Origin: Kordia sp965224175
Lineage (GTDB): Bacteria > Bacteroidota > Bacteroidia > Flavobacteriales > Flavobacteriaceae
Direction of reading: 5' to 3'
Assembly: GCF_965224175.1 (NCBI RefSeq)
Contig: NZ_OZ245041.1
Location: 3,410,001 to 3,474,000, forward strand
DNA: 64,000 nucleotides
Under the pieces are notes generated by a model, which saw only the letters and a program-made list of their open reading frames with translations, had not been told where the DNA came from and made no database searches. Shown one piece after another: positions 35,229 through 43,834 of this stretch. The position numbers and the translations under genes are program-made. Numbering within the stretch: the first letter of the stretch is position 1; each line of letters opens with the position of its first letter.

Positions 35229-36399
35229 AGATAACATACACCAAAACCAAGTAACACTATTGGCTGTTTTTGGTCTTTTAATGCCTTTTAGCAGAATTGT
35301 GAATGTTAATATGGTATTATTGGGTTTAGTTGTGTTGTTAGCCATCATTACGGCTGTAAAAAAACAACATAAAGAGCATGTGCACACAACAAAAGAATTG
35401 TATAGTTTAATTATCTTTTTTGGAGTTTTATTGTTCTCATTACTCTATACTACAGAATTTTACAAAGGTCAAAAAGTTGTTGTTCGGAGTCTTCCAATAC
35501 TCTTATTTGCCTTGAGTTTTCTTTTAATGAGGCAATTCTCAAAAAAAGACATACACAAAATATTAAAGTATTATGTCGTAGGCTGTGCACTATCTATATT
35601 GTACAGCTTCTTGGTTGCCTTTATAAACTATGCAGACAATCCTTTGCCTATAACAGAAGGTTTTACCTATTTTACATTGGCCTTAGATTTTCACCCATCA
35701 TATTTTGCATTATATATCATCTTTGCATTTTGCATTTTTGTCTCCATATTTGATTGGACTTCAAAAACCAAAAGATGGATTCCAATAATAACATGGTTTT
35801 TATTGCTATTATTCATACTATTTTTAAGAAGTAGAGCTCCTTTAATTATTCTGCTTAGCGTGACAATTTTAATGTTGCTTAAAAAGGTAAAAAAACAAAT
35901 AGCCTTTACAATCGTAGCCGTATTGCTTATACCAGCTTTATTCTATATTCAAGATATTTTAGAATTAATTTCTCAAGGTAGAAGCATTACATTATCATTA
36001 GCAGATAGGTTTCACATTTGGTCAAGTGCAACAGATATCATAAAAGAAAATGTGTTTTTAGGTGTTGGAGTAGGTGATTATCAAGTGGCTTTAGATAAAC
36101 AGTATTTCTTAACAGGGTTTGATAAAGGAATAGATGAAAAATTTAACTGTCACAATCAATATTTGCAAACATTTCTTTCCGTTGGATTGATAGGCTTATT
36201 AAGTTTGCTCTCAATATTCTTTTTCATCTTTAAAAAAGGAATTCAATCGAAATCATTTTTACCATTTTACTTCTTAATTTGTATCAGTATCTTAATGTTT
36301 TTTGATTCAGTATTGATCTTACAACATGGAGTGTACTTTTTTTCTTTTTTTGCGGTTATATTACTAAAATTTAAACACAATTCTAATGAACTTACATAA
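35215..36399 (+). CDS. O-antigen ligase/polymerase (Wzy_C/WaaL-like)
   Basis: A 394-residue membrane protein with about eleven helices. The Wzy_C region shows RSRAPLI, then GVGVGDYQVAL, and the HNQYLQTFLSVGLIG motif, whose His is important in WaaL-type ligases. It could join finished glycan to lipid A-core or to protein, or polymerise. It overlaps the first polymerase-like gene by 14 bases and the propeller gene by 14 bases, so all three are translated together. Confidence 0.75.
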   Translation: MLKFKDNIHQNQVTLLAVFGLLMPFSRIVNVNMVLLGLVVLLAIITAVKKQHKEHVHTTKELYSLIIFFGVLLFSLLYTTEFYKGQKVVVRSLPILLFALSFLLMRQFSKKDIHKILKYYVVGCALSILYSFLVAFINYADNPLPITEGFTYFTLALDFHPSYFALYIIFAFCIFVSIFDWTSKTKRWIPIITWFLLLLFILFLRSRAPLIILLSVTILMLLKKVKKQIAFTIVAVLLIPALFYIQDILELISQGRSITLSLADRFHIWSSATDIIKENVFLGVGVGDYQVALDKQYFLTGFDKGIDEKFNCHNQYLQTFLSVGLIGLLSLLSIFFFIFKKGIQSKSFLPFYFLICISILMFFDSVLILQHGVYFFSFFAVILLKFKHNSNELT

Positions 36400-37300
36400 G
36401 CTGTTTTTTTTCTTTTGTTTTTTCATAAACTGTGTAGTGTATTCGCAAATAGACATGAGTACATGTAGCGAAGCATTAAGAGAAGATTTCTCGCCAAGAG
36501 TTTTCAGTGTTGCAAAAAATAAACTTCTTTCAAACTCATCTAATGCAAATACATTGTATTTGCAGGATAAACAAGATAAAAACGATTTAAAAATATTCTC
36601 TTACAATGGAAATGGCGTAGTAACAGCTACTACAGATACAGCATACAAAAGAATAGCAATTTCATACTATATCAATGAAATACACGTGTACAATGTGCAA
36701 ACACTAGACATGATCAAGAAAATTGAATTAGAAGCCAAGTCAAGTGTTTTGTCGCTTCAAGAAGATGCATTATTGTATGGTTTAGACAACGGATTGGTGA
36801 AAGCATATAATTTTATAAATAAAAAAGAAAAAACAATTGCAACACATAAAGATATTGTAAGAGGTATAGCAGTTTTAAAAGATGGTACTATACTAAGCAT
36901 GTCTAGTGATGGTGAATTAAAAATAACTCATCCAACAAAAAAATCTGAACAAAAAGTATTTCCTAAGGTGTTATCATCAATGGCGGTTTCTCCTAATGAG
37001 AAAATAATCGCAATTGCTGCTTTTGATGGCACAGTATATCTTTTGAATAAAAACTATAAAACTGTGGCAGAATTAGCTCCGCATACAAGTGTTATTACAC
37101 AAATAAAGTTTAGAAACAACGAAGAACTCATCACGGCTTCTTTTGATAAAAAATTAGTAAACACAGATATTACGACAAAAAAAATGACAGTCATGTATAC
37201 TGCAAAAGATTATATCATGGCGTTTGATATGAGTACGGACAAACTTATATTTAGTGATCGAAGCGGAAATGTTAGATATTATAACCTTAAATGTCAATAA
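36386..37300 (+). CDS. Exported beta-propeller (WD40-like) protein
   Basis: A 304-residue protein with a signal peptide (cleavage near VVYSQ), so it is periplasmic or surface-exposed. The mature part is built of repeated four-stranded blades of about 40 residues. Recurring phrases are GLDNGLVKAYN, TILSMSSDGELKI, IAIAAFDGTVYLL, and LITASFDKKLVNTD, which resemble WD40 or quinoprotein-type blades. No catalytic residues are evident. It overlaps the ligase-like gene by 14 bases and precedes the flippase. The context suggests a scaffold or accessory factor for glycan assembly; this is inferred. Confidence 0.7.
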   Translation: MNLHKLFFFFCFFINCVVYSQIDMSTCSEALREDFSPRVFSVAKNKLLSNSSNANTLYLQDKQDKNDLKIFSYNGNGVVTATTDTAYKRIAISYYINEIHVYNVQTLDMIKKIELEAKSSVLSLQEDALLYGLDNGLVKAYNFINKKEKTIATHKDIVRGIAVLKDGTILSMSSDGELKITHPTKKSEQKVFPKVLSSMAVSPNEKIIAIAAFDGTVYLLNKNYKTVAELAPHTSVITQIKFRNNEELITASFDKKLVNTDITTKKMTVMYTAKDYIMAFDMSTDKLIFSDRSGNVRYYNLKCQ

Positions 37301-37331
37301 GCTCTACAAAGAGAGTATTTTTAAAAATTAA

Positions 37332-38609
37332 ATGGCAGCTATAAAAGAACAAATACAGAAGTTATTAAAAACCAAATTGATCAAAGACTCTTTCTGGTCT
37401 CTATTTGGAAATGTAGCGCACAAAGGATTAGCCATTGTGGCAGGAATTTTTATTGCCAGAATTTTAGGAAAAGATGTTTTTGGTGAATATAGTATTATAA
37501 AAAGTACTATTACTGCGGCAGCACTTTTTTCAAACTTTGGATTGATGTATACGTCTACAAAATTCATTTCGGAGTACAACAAAAAAAATAAAGAAGACTT
37601 AAAGCTAATTGTAAAATATACGCATCAAATAGTATTGCTGTTTAGTAGTATTGTGGCAGTTTTAATCTGCTTAAATGCTGCATATGTGGCAGAAGTAATT
37701 TTAGAAAGTGAAACATTCACAAAACCTTTGCAAATATTTGGTGCTCTAATCATTGTAAATTCCTTAGTGTCTTTGCAAGTAGGAACGCTTGCAGGTTTAG
37801 GGAAGTTTAAGGAAATGAGTAAAATTAACGCTATTGTTGGCGTATTAACATTTGTACTCAGTACTGTATTTGTATATTTCTATGGGTTTTATGGTGCGCT
37901 TTGGGCGTTGTTAACGGTTCAGGTAGTAAACCTATTGCTTAGCTTCCGATTAACAAAAGCCTCACTACCTCAAGATATTGTATACAACACGAAAAGTCCT
38001 GAATTACGAAAAAAGATTATCAAATTCTCTTTTCCTATAGCAATTCAAGAAGCAGTTTATTCAGTATTTAGCTGGACAATTGTATACTTAATTCTAAATG
38101 TGTCCTCATCTGGAGAAGTAGGTTTGTACAGAGCGAGTTTACAGCTCAATGCGATGATATTATTCATTCCAGGTATTTTAAGAAACGTAGTGCTTTCACA
38201 TTTATCAAGCGCAGATGATGGTGATCATGGTAAAATAATGAATACAATATTAAAAATAAACTTCGTCGCTACTTTCATTCCTGCATTGATATTATTTCTA
38301 GGATCAAACTACATAGCACAACTATATGGAGAAACATTTTCAGATTTAGGTGGCTTAATTCAAATATCTGTATTTATTACTATCTTTGTCAGCATTAGCA
38401 ATGTTTATGCTCAAGCATATATGTCTAAAGGAATGAATTGGACAATGTTGGCTTTCAGGCTTGTAAGAGATTTAGGGACCATTAGTGTATTTTTACTATT
38501 GGTTAATGAATTTCAGTCTGCAGCGAAAACTATGATTTACAGTCAACTTACCTTGAGCTTTATTTTTATGCTTATCATGATTTTTTATTACAAATACAAA
38601 AAGAATTGA
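37332..38609 (+). CDS. Wzx-type lipid-linked oligosaccharide flippase
   Basis: A 425-residue protein of the polysaccharide transporter branch of the MATE/MOP superfamily, with about twelve to fourteen membrane helices. The N-terminus reads SFWSLFGNVAHKGLAIVAGIF, and GKDVFGEYSIIKS is a typical family segment. It would flip undecaprenyl-linked repeat units to the periplasmic face. Its stop overlaps the next gene's start (TTGA). With the polymerase and Wzz-like genes it makes this a Wzx/Wzy pathway. Confidence 0.88.
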   Translation: MAAIKEQIQKLLKTKLIKDSFWSLFGNVAHKGLAIVAGIFIARILGKDVFGEYSIIKSTITAAALFSNFGLMYTSTKFISEYNKKNKEDLKLIVKYTHQIVLLFSSIVAVLICLNAAYVAEVILESETFTKPLQIFGALIIVNSLVSLQVGTLAGLGKFKEMSKINAIVGVLTFVLSTVFVYFYGFYGALWALLTVQVVNLLLSFRLTKASLPQDIVYNTKSPELRKKIIKFSFPIAIQEAVYSVFSWTIVYLILNVSSSGEVGLYRASLQLNAMILFIPGILRNVVLSHLSSADDGDHGKIMNTILKINFVATFIPALILFLGSNYIAQLYGETFSDLGGLIQISVFITIFVSISNVYAQAYMSKGMNWTMLAFRLVRDLGTISVFLLLVNEFQSAAKTMIYSQLTLSFIFMLIMIFYYKYKKN

Positions 38610-39811
38610 ATAATAAAACGATACATAAAAAGGTTAATTTAAACATTGTTTTAGGAATAATTCTATGCTTTTTATCTTTTGATTTAATCACTAAAATATT
38701 TCATGTATACAACATAGGTGGATTCAATAGATACAGTGCTATTCCAAAATTGTTGTTAGAAATATTCTTAATTTATCTCTTCTTTAAAAACAGTAAAAAA
38801 GATATAAAAGGAGCCTCTTGTATAGCCATATTAGTTATAATGTCTGGTATCAATCTCTTTTTTACAGATGAGAAAATAACTACCGATTTACTATTTGAAA
38901 AAGTATATGATCTTAACAAATACATGTACTCTTTTTTCTTTGCAATTGTCTTATTAGCTTATGAAAAAGACAAGCAAACAAAGATTTTGACATACATACG
39001 CAATGTTTTACTATTTGTTGGTATTGTCAATGGAATCTTTATGATTATAGGTTTATTCACAGACATAGAACTACTAAGATCCTATTCAGGGACAAGGAGA
39101 TTTGGATATAATGGTCTTTTTGTGAAAACATCAGAGACGAGTTATATGTATATTTTACTAATCATATCAACCTATTATCAATATATCAAGACAAACAAAA
39201 ATGGACTATTATGTTTATTTTTTATTTTCGTGTCATTGCTCATAGGAACCAAAGCTATATGGTTATTTATCATGCTGCTAACTGGGATACACTTATTACT
39301 AAACAAAAACAAATTCATTCGAAATTTTTCTAAAATCGGATTGGTTCTTGGTGTAATATCATCATACGTTTTTTATGATCATATTGTAAAACTGGTGGTT
39401 AATTCATTTTCTTTTGGACCATCCATTTACAAAGAATATGGTTTTCTTACGGTACTTACCTCAAAAAGAGATTTATTATTAAAAAGTACTATAGAATACT
39501 TGAATGAAAAAGGAACGATATTAAATTACCTTTTTGGTGGTATAAACATTAGAGATTATGGTGCCGAATTTGAGATAGTAGATATTTTCATTTTCTTCGG
39601 AATTCTAGGTGTTATCATATTTGCTTACCTAATAAGAAGAACCTATTTCAAAGAATTTGCGGGAATTCATAAAATTTTATTACTAATTTCTCTGATACTA
39701 GTTACTTTCTTTGCTGGAAATTTTTTTATGAGTATAATGTGTAGCATCTTTGCATTTGTAATTTTTCAAAATATGGATTATTACGATGTTCCTGATAAGT
39801 CAGATAGTTAG
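38606..39811 (+). CDS. O-antigen polymerase-like membrane protein (second)
   Basis: A 401-residue protein with about eleven membrane helices and few charged loops, starting at a TTG that overlaps the flippase stop. Features such as SLLIGTKAIWLFIMLL and a long external loop near residues 260-310 fit Wzy-type polymerases. Sequence divergence is normal in this family, so the assignment is by topology and place. It is the third polymerase/ligase-like protein in 6 kb. A 146-base stretch without a gene follows, in which I saw only AT-rich sequence and no clear terminator. Confidence 0.6.
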   Translation: MNNKTIHKKVNLNIVLGIILCFLSFDLITKIFHVYNIGGFNRYSAIPKLLLEIFLIYLFFKNSKKDIKGASCIAILVIMSGINLFFTDEKITTDLLFEKVYDLNKYMYSFFFAIVLLAYEKDKQTKILTYIRNVLLFVGIVNGIFMIIGLFTDIELLRSYSGTRRFGYNGLFVKTSETSYMYILLIISTYYQYIKTNKNGLLCLFFIFVSLLIGTKAIWLFIMLLTGIHLLLNKNKFIRNFSKIGLVLGVISSYVFYDHIVKLVVNSFSFGPSIYKEYGFLTVLTSKRDLLLKSTIEYLNEKGTILNYLFGGINIRDYGAEFEIVDIFIFFGILGVIIFAYLIRRTYFKEFAGIHKILLLISLILVTFFAGNFFMSIMCSIFAFVIFQNMDYYDVPDKSDS

Positions 39812-39957
39812 CAATGAATTTTTGATACAAATGAAAAATGAAAACCTTATTAGTTCTTTTAAAATCTTCAAAATACACACATATTAATTGTTCATAACAC
39901 TTCTTTATAGTGTATAACAAATACATAAAAAGTATTAAATTAAGTTCATCACAAAAA

Positions 39958-41025
39958 ATGAGTATCAAAGTTCTCTTCATAACAGGTAAATTACAGCATT
40001 ATAGAGTGCCTATTTTTAACTTAATAGTTGAAAATAGTAACATCGATTTAACTGTAGTACATGCTTCAAAAAAGATAACTACCGAGAATGACTTATTTGA
40101 GGAAAAAATTTTTCACGAAAAGAAAATAGGGCCTTTTACATTTCATAAAGAAAACCTGCTAAAATATTGCAATGAATTTGACGTAGTAGTTTCTATGCTA
40201 TACCTGCAAAAACTTTCTTTAATGAAACTATTATTCTCACGAAGAAAATTTAAACTTCTCTATTGGGGAATTGGAGTGAAAGCTTCACAAAACAGTGAGT
40301 TTGATGCACCCACATTTCTCAATAAAATACGATACTTTATTGCGCGTAAAAGTGATGGAATGATATTCTACACAGAGTATGCAAAAGATAAATACATTGC
40401 CAATGGCATTGCCAAAGAAAAATTATTCGTCATGAATAATACAGTAGAAGTATTGCCTAAAATTGAAAAAGAACAAAACAAAGAAATTTTTCTATTTGTA
40501 GGAACTTTAAATAAATCAAAAAAAATACTAGATCTTTTAGAAGCTTATAAAAAAGTGTATATCGCCAATAAAAACATTCCAATACTAGAAATTGTTGGTA
40601 ATGGAGTTGATTTTGAAGAAGCAAATACTTGGGTAAAAGAAAATAACCTAAGTGAAAAAATTAAAATGCTTGGCGCTATCTATGACGAACTAGAATTAGA
40701 GAAAAAATATAAAAGAGCCTTAGCATGTATATCTCCTGGTCAAGCAGGCTTATCTGTATTATCTGCATTTGGATATGGAGTCCCATTCATAACTAGGAAT
40801 AATGCAATTACAGGAGGAGAAAGACTCAATATAAAAAACGGATTTAATGGTGTTCTATTCAGTACAAATGAAGAATTAGAAAATATCATTGCTGACATTG
40901 CAGTAAATCCAAAAAAATATATTAAAATGGGCGAGAACGCTCAAGAATTTTATCGTAAAGAACGTTCGCCAAAAATAATGGCACAAGGCTTTATAGATGC
41001 TGTTAATTATGTTCAAAATAAATAA
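39958..41025 (+). CDS. Glycosyltransferase family 4 protein
   Basis: I choose ATG 39958, where the Rossmann strand KVLFITGKLQHYRVPIF begins two residues later; a GTG at 39910 adds 16 residues unlike the family. The 355-residue GT-B protein has the donor-binding features VGTLNKSKKILDLLEAY and an EX7E-like segment near SPGQAGLSVLSAFGYG. It likely adds a sugar to the lipid-linked repeat unit at the cytoplasmic face. Donor and acceptor cannot be predicted. Confidence 0.82.
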   Translation: MSIKVLFITGKLQHYRVPIFNLIVENSNIDLTVVHASKKITTENDLFEEKIFHEKKIGPFTFHKENLLKYCNEFDVVVSMLYLQKLSLMKLLFSRRKFKLLYWGIGVKASQNSEFDAPTFLNKIRYFIARKSDGMIFYTEYAKDKYIANGIAKEKLFVMNNTVEVLPKIEKEQNKEIFLFVGTLNKSKKILDLLEAYKKVYIANKNIPILEIVGNGVDFEEANTWVKENNLSEKIKMLGAIYDELELEKKYKRALACISPGQAGLSVLSAFGYGVPFITRNNAITGGERLNIKNGFNGVLFSTNEELENIIADIAVNPKKYIKMGENAQEFYRKERSPKIMAQGFIDAVNYVQNK

Positions 41026-41027
41026 TC

Positions 41028-41669
41028 ATGATATCATACCTTATCTCACTATTCTCACTTAAAAAACTGACTCACAAAGCGGTTTCGTTTTTGGCGTATT
41101 GGGACAAAACATCATCCTTTACCAAAACATCAGAAATAAGACGATTTGCAAAATTAAAATCGAGTACTGTTGGACGATACTCCAGAATTAATCCAAATTG
41201 TAAATTGGCAAATACCAACGTAGGAAACTTTACTGCTATTGGTAGAGATACTACCATTGGACTTGGAAAACACCCGATGAATTACGTTTCAACCCAAAAT
41301 ATTTTTTACAAAAAAAATAACATGAACAATAGATGGGTAAAGCCTATTGACATGGGAAAAATACCTCCAATAACAATTGGAAGTGATGTGTGGATTGGTG
41401 TAGAAGCTATGATTTTAGATGGACTTACTGTCGGTGATGGAGCTGTAATTGGAGCCAGAGCAGTAGTAACAAAAAATGTACCGCCATATGCAATTGCGGT
41501 TGGAGCACCAGCTAAAATAATTAAATACAGATTCGAACAAGAAGTTATAGATAGACTCTTAGAAATTCAATGGTGGAATTTTACTGATGAAGAAATTGAT
41601 AAACATGTAGCATTTTTTAGGGAAGAAGAGATTACACTCGAAGTAATCAACAAATATTTTCCTAAATGA
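41028..41669 (+). CDS. Left-handed beta-helix acetyltransferase
   Basis: A 213-residue protein with hexapeptide repeats (for example the block around IGSDVWIGVEAMILDGLTVGDG) and the C-terminal motif VGAPAKIIKYRF of the CatB/NodL-like acyltransferases. It would acetylate a hydroxyl or amine on a sugar in the cytoplasm using acetyl-CoA. It begins 2 bases after the GT4 gene. The target is unknown. Confidence 0.82.
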   Translation: MISYLISLFSLKKLTHKAVSFLAYWDKTSSFTKTSEIRRFAKLKSSTVGRYSRINPNCKLANTNVGNFTAIGRDTTIGLGKHPMNYVSTQNIFYKKNNMNNRWVKPIDMGKIPPITIGSDVWIGVEAMILDGLTVGDGAVIGARAVVTKNVPPYAIAVGAPAKIIKYRFEQEVIDRLLEIQWWNFTDEEIDKHVAFFREEEITLEVINKYFPK

Positions 41670-41689
41670 TTTTTTAAACTGAAGAAATA

Positions 41690-43804
41690 ATGAAACAAAT
41701 ATTACAGTCTTTTAAAACAGGAGTAACCGAATTAGCAGAATTACCAGCTCCAAAAGTAAAAGGAGGACAAGTATTAATCCAAACAACAAGAAGTTTAGTT
41801 TCGCTAGGAACAGAACGTATGTTAGTAGAGTTTGGGAAGGCTTCTTTAATCCAAAAGGCAAGACAACAACCAGACAAAGTAAAAATGGTGTTGGATAAAA
41901 TAAAGACTGAAGGATTAATGCCTACTATCGAAACGGTTTTTAACAAACTAGAACAACCACTTCCACTAGGATACTGTAACGTTGGTAAAGTAGTAGCTGT
42001 TGGAAAAGGTGTTACTGATTTTAAAGTCGGAGATAGAGTTGCCTCTAATGGACAACATGCCGAATTTGTTTCTGTACCACAAAATCTGGTTGCACACATA
42101 CCTGATAATATTACTGACGAAGAAGCCGCTTTTACAGTCATAGGTTCTATCGGTTTGCAAGGAATTCGTTTGGTAAACCCTACAATGGGAGAAACTATTG
42201 TGGTTATCGGTTTAGGACTTATTGGATTGCTAACTGCCGAAATGTTAGTAGCTAATGGTTGTAAAGTAATTGGATACGATTTAGACGATAAAAAGATTGA
42301 AATTGCCAAAGAAAAAGGCATCATTGCTTTCAATCCGCTTAAAGGAAATGATCCTGTAAAATTTGTCTTAGAAAATACAAACAATATTGGAGCAGATGGT
42401 GTTGTCATTACTGCTTCTGCCAAAACAAATGATATTATTTCGCAAGCAGCTCAAATGAGTAGAAAACGTGGAAGAATTACATTGGTTGGTGTAATTGGTT
42501 TAAATATTTCTAGAGCAGAATTTTACGAAAAAGAATTAACATTTCAAGTATCATGTTCATACGGACCAGGACGATATGATGATGATTACGAATTCAAAGG
42601 AATCGATTATCCACTACCATTTGTACGTTGGACAGAAAAACGAAACTTTGAAACCGTTTTACAATTAATCTCGTCTGGAAAACTAGGTGTAAAAAATCTA
42701 ATCTCGGAAGTAGTTCCTTTAGAAGAATACGACAAAATATACGGAGACATTGGAAACTCAAAATCCATTGCTTCCATCATAAAATACAACGAAGACACAA
42801 AGCTAGAAAGAACAATTGTAGTCAATCAAAAAGAACTGCAAGCAACAAAAGGTGTTATTGGATTAGTTGGCGCAGGAAACTTTACAAAAATGACTTTGTT
42901 GCCAGCCTTAAAAGGTTCGGATGCACAAATAAAACATATCGTATCTTCTGGTGGTGTCAACGGAACAGCACTAGCTAAAAAACATAACATTGCACAAAGT
43001 ACTACAGATTACGATTTAGTATTAGACGATAAAGATGTTGACTTAGTTATGATTACAACGCGTCATAACTTACATGCAAACATGGTGACAAAGGCATTAG
43101 ATAAAGGAAAACACGTATTTGTTGAAAAACCTTTAGCTTTAAATCATGAAGAACTAGAAGCAATTGAAGCGAGTTACCAAAAAAGTAATGGAACTTTAAT
43201 GATTGGTTTCAATCGTCGTTTTTCTCCGCATACACAAAAAATAAAATCTTTAGTTGGTGATGCACCAATGAACATCATTGCTACGATGAATGCTGGAGCT
43301 ATTCCGCCAGAAGTTTGGGTACATGATATGGCAGTTGGTGGAGGAAGAATCATTGGAGAAGCATGCCACTATTTAGACTTAATTGTTTATCTATCTGGAA
43401 GCAAAATTAAATCAGTTTGTATGAATGCCTTAGGAGAAAATCCAGCAGAAAACACAGACAATGCAACTATCTTAGTAAAATTAGAAAATGGTTCTACAGG
43501 AGTTGTAAATTACTTTGCAAACGGTTCTAAATCATACGCTAAAGAACGTTTGGAAGTCTTCTCTCAAGAGAAAACCCTCATCATGGATAACTTTATCAAA
43601 ACTTCAGGTTATGGTACAAAAGGCTTCTCTAAACTAAAAACGAAGTTAGACAAAGGACACAAAGCACAATTTGGTGCCATTGTAGAAAAAATAAAAGAAG
43701 GAGATATTGCATTAATTCCTTATGATGAACTCATCAATGTTACCAAAGCAAGTTTTGCAGCAATCCAAAGTTTAAAAGAAGGAAAGTGGATTGAAATCGC
43801 TTAA
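41690..43804 (+). CDS. Bi-domain oxidoreductase (Zn-type MDR plus Gfo/Idh)
   Basis: A 704-residue fusion. Residues 1-370 form a medium-chain zinc-type dehydrogenase/reductase (GYCNVGKVVAVGKGV, then VVIGLGLIGLL for the nucleotide). Residues about 380-700 form a Gfo/Idh/MocA domain (IGLVGAGNFTKM, VEKPLALN, and GGGRIIGEACHYLDL). Such bi-domain proteins are found next to heparinase-like genes in polysaccharide loci of many bacteria, as here, 30 bases upstream. Oxidation or reduction of a sugar nucleotide or lipid-linked sugar is the likely role. Confidence 0.87.
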   Translation: MKQILQSFKTGVTELAELPAPKVKGGQVLIQTTRSLVSLGTERMLVEFGKASLIQKARQQPDKVKMVLDKIKTEGLMPTIETVFNKLEQPLPLGYCNVGKVVAVGKGVTDFKVGDRVASNGQHAEFVSVPQNLVAHIPDNITDEEAAFTVIGSIGLQGIRLVNPTMGETIVVIGLGLIGLLTAEMLVANGCKVIGYDLDDKKIEIAKEKGIIAFNPLKGNDPVKFVLENTNNIGADGVVITASAKTNDIISQAAQMSRKRGRITLVGVIGLNISRAEFYEKELTFQVSCSYGPGRYDDDYEFKGIDYPLPFVRWTEKRNFETVLQLISSGKLGVKNLISEVVPLEEYDKIYGDIGNSKSIASIIKYNEDTKLERTIVVNQKELQATKGVIGLVGAGNFTKMTLLPALKGSDAQIKHIVSSGGVNGTALAKKHNIAQSTTDYDLVLDDKDVDLVMITTRHNLHANMVTKALDKGKHVFVEKPLALNHEELEAIEASYQKSNGTLMIGFNRRFSPHTQKIKSLVGDAPMNIIATMNAGAIPPEVWVHDMAVGGGRIIGEACHYLDLIVYLSGSKIKSVCMNALGENPAENTDNATILVKLENGSTGVVNYFANGSKSYAKERLEVFSQEKTLIMDNFIKTSGYGTKGFSKLKTKLDKGHKAQFGAIVEKIKEGDIALIPYDELINVTKASFAAIQSLKEGKWIEIA

Positions 43805-43834
43805 TATTTCACGTTCTAATTAATAATATAAATC

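Noticed and set aside
39812..39957. Small gene or RNA in the gap before the GT4 gene
   Set aside because: Only AT-rich sequence and a 5-bp inverted repeat were seen; no support for a feature.
41674..42423. 249-residue minus-strand open frame
   Set aside because: It lies entirely opposite the bi-domain oxidoreductase and shows no protein-like pattern.
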